5,045 nucleotides of DNA. Source: SIAJ01 sp036266155 (GTDB lineage Bacteria > Planctomycetota > Planctomycetia > Gemmatales > Gemmataceae). A program made the position numbers and the translations under genes. A model generated the notes under the pieces. It did not search any database, was not told the origin of the DNA, and was given only the letters and a program-made list of their open reading frames with translations. Positions 1 through 5,017 of this stretch are shown here, piece by piece. Where the stretch lies: NCBI GenBank assembly GCA_036266155.1, contig DATANR010000025.1, positions 1-5,045 of the forward strand, written 5' to 3'. Each line of letters opens with the position of its first letter. Position 1 is the stretch's first letter.

Positions 1-30
1 CCCGATAATGATTTCGAAGACATCATCGGG
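1..30 (-). terminator. Hairpin downstream of the diheme cytochrome gene, possible terminator
   Basis: Positions 1-10 and 21-30 form an inverted repeat. In the minus-strand RNA it gives a continuous 10-bp stem (CCCGATGATG with CATTATCGGG, one G-U pair) around a 10-base loop. It starts 30 bases after the cytochrome stop codon, a usual place for a transcription end. Any U-tract would fall before position 1, outside the window, so a true intrinsic terminator cannot be confirmed. Confidence 0.35.
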
Positions 31-33
31 CCG

Positions 34-57
34 CTTACGCGGCTCCGCTCGCCTAAG
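34..57 (-). other. Imperfect hairpin immediately after the cytochrome stop codon
   Basis: Reading the minus strand from 57 to 34, CTTA and GCG pair with CGC and TAAG around a single G-G mismatch, with an 8-base loop. It lies 3 bases after the stop codon and next to the 1-30 hairpin, so the two could act as a tandem 3' structure. It might also be one copy of a dispersed palindromic repeat. One copy in the window cannot settle this. Confidence 0.25.
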
Positions 58-60
58 AAG

Positions 61-1518
61 CTACAGCACGTGCAAGAACGCCACGAGCTGTGCTTTCTCC
101 TCCTTGCTCAGCTTCAATTCCAGGATGAGATTGAAGAATTCCACGGTGTCTTCCAAGGTCAGTAGCCGGCCGTCGTGCAGGAAGGGCGGCGACTCCTTGA
201 CGCCGCGCAGCGGAAACGTCTTGATTGGTCCCTGCTTGGTCGCCATCAGGCCGTTAATCATCTGCGGCTTAAAGAAGCGCTCGACCTGGAGGTCGTGCAT
301 CGTGTTGTCCGTGTAATACGGTGCCGGATGACACTCCGCGCAACGGGCCTTGTTGAAGAACAGTTTCTGTCCCTTCATCTCCGGCGTGTCGTCGCCAAAC
401 TGTTTGGGATCGAGCTTGCCGTCCCAGCCGAGCCCCGGCGCCGGTGGGAAATCGAGCAGGTTTTGGAACTCTGCCATCGTGTGGACCTGCGTGCTGCGAT
501 CGAGCCGATTCATGCCCTTGGCGCCTGCCGTCATGAGGTCGCCGTCGAAGTATGCCGCCAGCTGCTCGAACTCCGTAAAGTCCTCAACCGACTTCAACGC
601 ACGCTGTGAACCGAACAAGCGCTGGATGTTGACGCCGCGCAAGCTCGGTGTGTTGATGCGACGACGATGCTCTTGCGGACGGATGTCGCCGACAAGGTGC
701 GTTGAGCGTGTCGTGTGGCCGTTCAGGTGGCAGTCGAGGCACGCGACACCCTGCATGCCTTGCGGATGGTTCGTCTTGCGGTCGGCCGTCGCATTGAACT
801 GCTGCTGCGGGAACTGCGTGAGCAGGAGGCGCAGACCGTCGAGGTCCTTGCCATTCAGGATGCCGTGAAAGATTTCTTGGAAGTTCTCGATCGTGACGAC
901 CTTGCCCTGGGAAACGTCGCCGAGGTCCGGCCGCGTCGTCAGGAAGATGGCCGGCGGGAACTCGGGGAGGAACTCTTCGCGAATGTCGTAATCGAGATCG
1001 AACCGCTCGAGCCGTGCGAACTGCCGGTTCTCCTTCTTCGGAAAATCGATCTGGTGTTGCGGGAAAAGCATGCCGCCGGCCGCGTGATTCGGGTGCGGCA
1101 ACGGCAGATAACCCTTGGGAAAGAGACCTTTCTCACGGATGTCAGCGGCGCTCATCTCGGCGAGCTTCTCGAAGGTCATGTCCGCTGGCAGCTTCGCGGT
1201 CGGGCCGACGGCGATCTTCTTGCCGCGTGTCATCGTGACCTTGTCGCTCAAATGCGGCGTCAAGTCGTAGCGCTCGGCCAGCAGCGCCATCTGTTTTTTG
1301 ACGATGGCGTCCTTGGCCGCCTTGTCTTTCTCCATCATGTCGGCGAACGAGATTTGCCCGGCGAGTGCAGGCGCCACCTGATCGTAGCTGGTCTTGCCGA
1401 CGTCCTTGGGCTTCTCGTCGGCCCCGCCGGCCGGTCGGCTGAGGAAGACGACGGTGGTCACCGCGACGGCGGCCGCGACAACGAGGGCCGTGCCGCGAGC
1501 CCGAGACTGGTGGTTCAT
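61..1518 (-). CDS. Exported diheme cytochrome c, BCCP/MauG superfamily (cytochrome c peroxidase-like)
   Basis: The 485-residue protein begins with basic residues and a hydrophobic stretch (about 10-27, ALVVAAAVAVTTVVFLS), then AGGA-DEKP. This is a typical Sec signal peptide, so it should act in the periplasm or on the outer face of the membrane. Two c-type haem sites are visible: CLDCH at 260-264 and CAECH at 393-397. These are its only four cysteines. The 133-residue spacing resembles bacterial diheme cytochrome c peroxidase. Further family signatures are TPSLRGV (290-296), KGQKLFF before the second haem, and FPLRGV, FLHDGR and TLEDTVEFF (435-462). The family reduces H2O2 or, as in MauG, oxidises a protein partner. 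The length exceeds the usual 320-370 residues because of an N-terminal region (about 31-250) that I do not recognise. By eye, the bridging Trp position is G303 and the Met/Tyr axial-ligand position is F462, so peroxidase activity is uncertain. The ATG at 1518 is preferred over the in-frame ATG at 1575 because it has a good Shine-Dalgarno and places the signal peptide at the N-terminus. The superfamily call is firm; the substrate is unknown. Confidence 0.9.
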   Translation of the reverse strand: MNHQSRARGTALVVAAAVAVTTVVFLSRPAGGADEKPKDVGKTSYDQVAPALAGQISFADMMEKDKAAKDAIVKKQMALLAERYDLTPHLSDKVTMTRGKKIAVGPTAKLPADMTFEKLAEMSAADIREKGLFPKGYLPLPHPNHAAGGMLFPQHQIDFPKKENRQFARLERFDLDYDIREEFLPEFPPAIFLTTRPDLGDVSQGKVVTIENFQEIFHGILNGKDLDGLRLLLTQFPQQQFNATADRKTNHPQGMQGVACLDCHLNGHTTRSTHLVGDIRPQEHRRRINTPSLRGVNIQRLFGSQRALKSVEDFTEFEQLAAYFDGDLMTAGAKGMNRLDRSTQVHTMAEFQNLLDFPPAPGLGWDGKLDPKQFGDDTPEMKGQKLFFNKARCAECHPAPYYTDNTMHDLQVERFFKPQMINGLMATKQGPIKTFPLRGVKESPPFLHDGRLLTLEDTVEFFNLILELKLSKEEKAQLVAFLHVL

Positions 1519-1526
1519 GGTGCGTG

Positions 1527-1532
1527 TCCTTT
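1527..1532 (-). promoter_or_regulatory. Shine-Dalgarno of the diheme cytochrome gene
   Basis: The minus strand reads AAAGGA followed by 8 bases and ATG (1518-1516). This selects the start at 1518 over the in-frame ATG at 1575, which would add 19 polar residues ahead of the signal peptide. Confidence 0.7.
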
Positions 1533-1552
1533 CAGTGGAGAGTGAACCATCC

Positions 1553-1580
1553 CCGGACGCGCAATGCGTGCGCACTCCGG
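1553..1580 (-). other. Leader hairpin upstream of the diheme cytochrome gene
   Basis: On the minus strand, CCGGA (1580-1576) pairs with TCCGG (1557-1553), and inside it GCGCA (1573-1569) pairs with TGCGC (1563-1559). A small GT/G internal loop separates the two helices and the terminal loop has 5 bases. The structure lies 63 bases after the STAS stop and 34 bases before the cytochrome start. No U-run follows, so it reads more like a structured 5' leader than an intrinsic terminator. Its function is unknown. Confidence 0.35.
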
Positions 1581-1610
1581 CTTCGAGGAATTGATAGGCG
1601 CGCTGGGGAA

Positions 1611-1636
1611 AACGATTCAGCGTTACACAGGTTTCC
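1611..1636 (-). promoter_or_regulatory. Possible ECF-sigma-type promoter for the diheme cytochrome gene
   Basis: The minus strand has GGAAAC (1636-1631), exactly 16 bases, then CGTT (1614-1611). ECF sigma promoters often carry a GAAC/AAAC-type -35 and a CGT-type -10 about 16 bases apart, and planctomycetes encode many ECF sigma factors. Transcription would start near 1604, giving a leader of about 85 bases that contains the 1553-1580 hairpin. No convincing sigma-70 pair was seen in this gap. The motifs are short, so chance is a real possibility. Confidence 0.25.
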
Positions 1637-1643
1637 GACGTGA

Positions 1644-1982
1644 TCAGGCTGACGCCCTCTGATCGAGGACCTGGTCGAGTTGCGTGACGCGGAGAATCTC
1701 TTTGACGGCCGGACGAACGTTCTCCAGCGTGAGCCGGCCGCCGGCCTTCAACAGTCGCCGATGCAGGCCGACGAGATGGCCGAGCACGGTGCTCGTCAAG
1801 TATTCGACATTGGCCAGGTCGAGCGACACCAACTTCGTGCCCGGCGGATCGGCCAGCGCGAGCAGTTGTTTGCCGGTCAAGTCGGCGTGGTACTCGTTCA
1901 AACTGGTGAGGTGTGCGAAGCGGGCCGTCGTGCGGTCGCCCGTGCGCGAGATTTCCATCGGGGCCGGGGCGTCGGTAGCCAT
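1644..1982 (-). CDS. STAS-domain protein (anti-sigma factor antagonist type)
   Basis: This small 112-residue cytosolic protein consists almost wholly of one STAS domain (about residues 10-108). The central segment LVSLDLANVEYLTSTVLGHL (51-70) matches the SpoIIAA/RsbV signature, in which a strand ending in DLxxV leads to the phosphorylation loop and helix. S64 falls at the phosphorylatable Ser of SpoIIAA. The preceding Asp is T63 and the following S-G is T65-V66. A second strand, AGGRLTLENVRPAVKEIL (80-97), and a final helix RVTQLDQVLD complete the fold. In this family the unphosphorylated protein binds an anti-sigma or switch kinase and frees its partner. No kinase, phosphatase or sigma factor lies in the window, so the partner is unknown. 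The ATG at 1982 has a good Shine-Dalgarno 8 bases away. A longer version from TTG at 2057 is rejected because it would begin inside the likely -10 box. The gene appears to have its own promoter at 2057-2084 and ends 125 bases before the cytochrome gene. Confidence 0.85.
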   Translation of the reverse strand: MATDAPAPMEISRTGDRTTARFAHLTSLNEYHADLTGKQLLALADPPGTKLVSLDLANVEYLTSTVLGHLVGLHRRLLKAGGRLTLENVRPAVKEILRVTQLDQVLDQRASA

Positions 1983-1990
1983 GGTGGAAT

Positions 1991-1994
1991 TCCT
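1991..1994 (-). promoter_or_regulatory. Shine-Dalgarno of the STAS gene
   Basis: The minus strand reads TAGGAATTCCACC then ATG (1982-1980), so AGGA sits 8 bases before the start. This decides for ATG 1982 over the upstream in-frame TTG at 2057. Confidence 0.7.
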
Positions 1995-2056
1995 ACAAGC
2001 CAACGGTCGAGGTCGTGTGGATCCCAAACCATTGGCGGGCGTTGAAGTTGAAACCA

Positions 2057-2084
2057 ATTATAAGCGACTGCCGGGTCGTGTGAA
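2057..2084 (-). promoter_or_regulatory. Sigma-70-type promoter of the STAS gene
   Basis: On the minus strand TTCACA (2084-2079, five of six matches to TTGACA) is followed by 16 bases and a perfect TATAAT (2062-2057). Transcription should start near 2050, leaving a leader of roughly 68 bases before ATG 1982. The -35 box lies in the loop and adjoining stem of the hairpin that follows the metallopeptidase gene. Confidence 0.55.
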
Positions 2085-2096
2085 GACCCGGCGGTC
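2066..2096 (-). terminator. Terminator-like hairpin after the metallopeptidase gene
   Basis: In minus-strand RNA, GCCGGGTC (2092-2085) pairs perfectly with GACCCGGC (2077-2070) around the 7-base loop TTCACAC. Past one C-A mismatch the stem continues with GAC/GTC (2096-2094 with 2068-2066). It begins 6 bases after the TGA stop (2105-2103). The tail GCTTATAATTGG is T-rich but interrupted, so termination may be partial or need Rho. Confidence 0.5.
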
Positions 2097-2102
2097 CAAC
2101 GA

Positions 2103-4973
2103 TCAAATTTCCTTGATGGTGAAGTCGGCGCTCGATTGCGGCAACGGGGCCGTGGGATCGAAGACAAATGTGGACGGCCACTTGATCTTGATGCTCGCCA
2201 GGTGCTTCGCAACCCCGGCTTTGACGGCAATCCCGAACGGCGTGCTCGCATTGGCCGTGTTCACCGATGACAGCGTAATCGAGCCCATGCGCGATGCGAT
2301 CAGGTCGCTGTCGTCGAACGTCGGGCCGACCAGTCCATTGAAACCGTTGGCGGCAAACGAGGCGAGTTTAAAGTCGCCGCTGAACGTGCCGCCGGCAAAC
2401 GGATTCGCTGGAAGGGTGGGAACAAACCCGAGCAGGATCGAGCTATGCTCGAAGGTACCCGTCTTGAACGCGCCCGCGTTGCCCGGCACGATGAAGTGCG
2501 CATTCCGCGTGCGGCCCGCGATCATGACCGGCCCGAGCAAGTTGCCCTTGGCCTCCTTGGCGGTGAGTGTGCGGCCCGGAACGATCGTCACATCGCTGCC
2601 AAAGTCGCCGCGGATTGGCGTCGCCGCTTTCGCGTCGCCCTTGACTTGCACTTTGGTGAGCGCGGCGGCCTCGATCGTTCCGTCGCCGATGCGGGCCGCG
2701 GTCAGCTTGAGCTGACTGTCCGAATCGATGGTCACGTTGTCGGCAATATCGTGCGCCGTGATCGACGTTTTCGCGTCGAACGTCCCACCGGTGAGCAGAT
2801 TCACCCCATTTTTCACGTCGTGAACGACGATGGATTTGACCGCGCCACCGATCTTGATGCCGGCGCCGACGAGGTCAACGGCCTTGGCGTTCAATGATCC
2901 CAGAATGGGAGCGTTGATCGCGCCGACGGTCACCAGGCCGGCCCCGGCGCCCTTCTTGACGTTGATGTTGAGCTTGGCTTTCGCGTCGGTCCCTTGCAGA
3001 TCGATCCGACTGATGTCTCCCTTGCCGTCGCCATCCGGGTCATCCAGTTGAATCGCCGCCGTGCCGGTCTTGGCCGAAAGCTTGACAGTCACCGTGTCCC
3101 CATCGGCGTCCTGGAAGGTAAAGCCGGTCTTGGCATCGATCGCCTTGAGGCCGGCCGTGTCGAACTTCGACAGCGAGACCGGTACGCCGCCGGCAACCGC
3201 CGTCAAGCTGCCGAGCGCGCCCGTGGCCGCCGGCACCGACGTGTTAACGACGCCGAACGCATCGTAGAGGGGCACGAAGCTGTCCTGGTACGTCAGGTCG
3301 CCGGCGGTCGGCGTACCGCTAAAGAAATCGGCCGGGCCGCCCTGCACGGTTGAACCGTAAAAGCTGATGCGCATATCGGGGCCGAGGTTGGGTATGTCGA
3401 CCTGGAAGCCGGCCGTGGAAATGTCGCCCAGCGAGTACCACTGCGGCACACGATCCGCTCCGGACTGGCTGTCGGCAAGCCCCTTGGCGATGCCAATGTA
3501 GGTGCTGTACAGCGTGCCAAATGATTGACCGAAGCCCTGGAACATGTTCAAGATCGAGCGCAGCATCGCAATGCCGGCGCCGTTGACAAACTGACTCCCC
3601 GTCGACGAACCGAGGATGCCCGCCAGATAGGCGTGCACGTTAAGCGCCGTGCGGCCATCGGGCAGCGACTCGGCGACGCCGCGCGAGGTGTCTTCAAACG
3701 TGCCGTCTGGGCTGCGCGGCCAATAGGCGGCCATGATGTTGTTGTCGAAGGAATCATCCACGTGCGGTGAGCCGAAGCCGTGACCGAGTTCGTGGGCAAT
3801 GTTCACCACGAGGCGCTTTTGCAGCGTGATATCGTCTTCCGCCGCGTATTCGGGCACCTGGCTGTATTTCTTGGTCAGCGAAAAGCCCACGGCATTTGGC
3901 GAGTTTTTGCCGTAATCCATCTGCATGTGGCCGAACGCTCCTGATCCTTCAACTACGCCCACTGTCGTGTTCGACCCGTACTGTCGAATGACGGTCGGCG
4001 GTGCTCCCGCTCCAATAGCGATCGGGTTGCTGCTGTCGCCGCCGATCATCAGGGCCATATAGTTGCCGCTCGGCGGCTGCGTCAAAACGAAGTCGATGTC
4101 GAAGTCGGCATACTTGGCGGCCACATCGGTCAAAATCGAATTGATCAAGGTCGCCCGGTTTGCAACCGATCGGATGTCCGACGGCTGAAACGCTGGTACC
4201 GACACCACTCCGCCTTGAACCGGGAAGTTGGTGAGCGTGCCCCCGTCGAAGTTGAGCCAGACCGTTTGCTTGGCCGAAATGAGCTGGAAATTGTCGACCG
4301 CCACCGCGGTGTCGCCGGTCCCATCGCCGTTACCGTGATGACCGCCCGTGACGGGCCGATCGGCGACGGTGAAGTCGAAGACAACGGAAGTCGCCCCGGC
4401 CGGAACCCGATAGTCGGCCGTGAGCGCGCCCGTCTGGGCGTGATAGATCGCATTGACCGGCGCGGCGCCCAAATACACGTCGTCATTTACATGCAATTGC
4501 ACGAGGACTTCCGGGCTCCCGGCCCCGACCGGAGTCGCCAGTACGCTGAACGCGTCGTTGAATTCGTTCGTTGGGCCGGCGAATTCGTCGGTCATGAAGT
4601 TGAGGTCGAACTTGATATGGGTCACGCCAGCCGCGACCGGCACCGTCACCCGGAAGCTCTGCTGATCGCCCTTGGCGCCCTCGAGGCCGAGGTCGATGCC
4701 GAAATGCGGATAGTTGGCTGGTCGCGGCGCATACGCCTTGGTTGCGTCGCCGTTGCTCAGGATCAGGAAGTCGGCATTGGGGCCAGTGGGAAAGCCGCCG
4801 AGGCCCCCGGCGACCGCGTTGTGGGCGATGCCCATGGCGGCGAACTGGTCGCCCGTGAATTCCACGGTGGCGCCTTCGGGCAGGTCAAGGGCCCGGCTCA
4901 TTGCACTCGACGGCGTTAATCGCGCTTCGAGAGTTTGCAGGATCAGCCGCGAGGGTGTTCGGCGGGACGGCAT
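2103..4973 (-). CDS. Secreted multidomain metzincin-type metallopeptidase with planctomycete export motif
   Basis: The 956-residue product starts with MPSRRTPSRL and LQTLEARLTPSS (residues 1-23). This is the short motif found at the N-terminus of planctomycete extracellular proteins; no classical hydrophobic signal peptide is visible. Residues about 35-232 look like a beta-sandwich of the choice-of-anchor-L type, with FDLNFMTDEFAG, NEFNDAFSVLA and a closing AVDNFQL. The catalytic domain runs from about 236 (QTVWLNFDGG) to 450. It contains HELGHGFGSPH at 394-404, which fits HExxHxxGxxH: zinc ligands H394, H398 and H404, general base E395, and M414 in NNIMAAYWP as the Met-turn. It should therefore be a zinc endopeptidase cutting proteins outside the cell. 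Residues 455-600 are unassigned. F620QDADGD and DDPDGDGKGD (644-653) resemble calcium-binding loops. Residues about 615-956 are rich in Gly, Ala and beta-strand, suggesting a beta-helix or surface module. The start at 4973 is chosen over ATG 4976 because GGAG lies 5 bases upstream of it. The gene is complete. The peptidase class is well supported; substrate and exact family are not. Confidence 0.87.
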   Translation of the reverse strand: MPSRRTPSRLILQTLEARLTPSSAMSRALDLPEGATVEFTGDQFAAMGIAHNAVAGGLGGFPTGPNADFLILSNGDATKAYAPRPANYPHFGIDLGLEGAKGDQQSFRVTVPVAAGVTHIKFDLNFMTDEFAGPTNEFNDAFSVLATPVGAGSPEVLVQLHVNDDVYLGAAPVNAIYHAQTGALTADYRVPAGATSVVFDFTVADRPVTGGHHGNGDGTGDTAVAVDNFQLISAKQTVWLNFDGGTLTNFPVQGGVVSVPAFQPSDIRSVANRATLINSILTDVAAKYADFDIDFVLTQPPSGNYMALMIGGDSSNPIAIGAGAPPTVIRQYGSNTTVGVVEGSGAFGHMQMDYGKNSPNAVGFSLTKKYSQVPEYAAEDDITLQKRLVVNIAHELGHGFGSPHVDDSFDNNIMAAYWPRSPDGTFEDTSRGVAESLPDGRTALNVHAYLAGILGSSTGSQFVNGAGIAMLRSILNMFQGFGQSFGTLYSTYIGIAKGLADSQSGADRVPQWYSLGDISTAGFQVDIPNLGPDMRISFYGSTVQGGPADFFSGTPTAGDLTYQDSFVPLYDAFGVVNTSVPAATGALGSLTAVAGGVPVSLSKFDTAGLKAIDAKTGFTFQDADGDTVTVKLSAKTGTAAIQLDDPDGDGKGDISRIDLQGTDAKAKLNINVKKGAGAGLVTVGAINAPILGSLNAKAVDLVGAGIKIGGAVKSIVVHDVKNGVNLLTGGTFDAKTSITAHDIADNVTIDSDSQLKLTAARIGDGTIEAAALTKVQVKGDAKAATPIRGDFGSDVTIVPGRTLTAKEAKGNLLGPVMIAGRTRNAHFIVPGNAGAFKTGTFEHSSILLGFVPTLPANPFAGGTFSGDFKLASFAANGFNGLVGPTFDDSDLIASRMGSITLSSVNTANASTPFGIAVKAGVAKHLASIKIKWPSTFVFDPTAPLPQSSADFTIKEI

Positions 4974-4978
4974 CATGT

Positions 4979-4982
4979 CTCC
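4979..4982 (-). promoter_or_regulatory. Shine-Dalgarno choosing between two adjacent ATGs of the metallopeptidase
   Basis: The minus strand reads CTGGAGACATGATGCCG. GGAG is only 2 bases from the first ATG (4976) but 5 bases from the second (4973), so the second is the more likely start. The choice changes the protein by one Met. Confidence 0.55.
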
Positions 4983-4990
4983 AGGGAGAA

Positions 4991-5000
4991 AAGCCGGCTT
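4991..5000 (-). other. 10-bp perfect palindrome in the metallopeptidase leader
   Basis: AAGCCGGCTT reads the same on both strands and lies 8 bases upstream of the Shine-Dalgarno. With no spacer it is better suited to binding a dimeric protein than to forming a hairpin. Chance is possible at this length. Confidence 0.25.
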
Positions 5001-5017
5001 CGTGGCATAACATTCCG

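Noticed and set aside
715..1545. 276-codon plus-strand open frame opposite the cytochrome gene
   Set aside because: The translation is rich in Arg, Leu, Val and Glu with no motif, and the opposite strand encodes two CxxCH sites and a signal peptide. It is a shadow frame.
1519..1575. Longer cytochrome start at ATG 1575
   Set aside because: It would add 19 polar residues before the signal peptide and overlap the leader hairpin, while ATG 1518 has AAAGGA 8 bases upstream.
1983..2057. Longer STAS start at TTG 2057
   Set aside because: The codon overlaps the TATAAT box and the extra 25 residues are not part of the STAS fold; ATG 1982 has a good Shine-Dalgarno.
1684..2715. 343-codon plus-strand open frame across the STAS gene, the gap and the metallopeptidase tail
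   Set aside because: It lies antisense to two well-supported genes, runs through the terminator and promoter region, and has no recognisable domain or convincing ribosome binding site. It is a by-product of GC-rich coding sequence.
4215..4919. 234-codon plus-strand open frame opposite the start of the metallopeptidase
   Set aside because: It has no recognisable family, is Arg/Glu/Gly-biased, and is antisense to the beta-sandwich domain.
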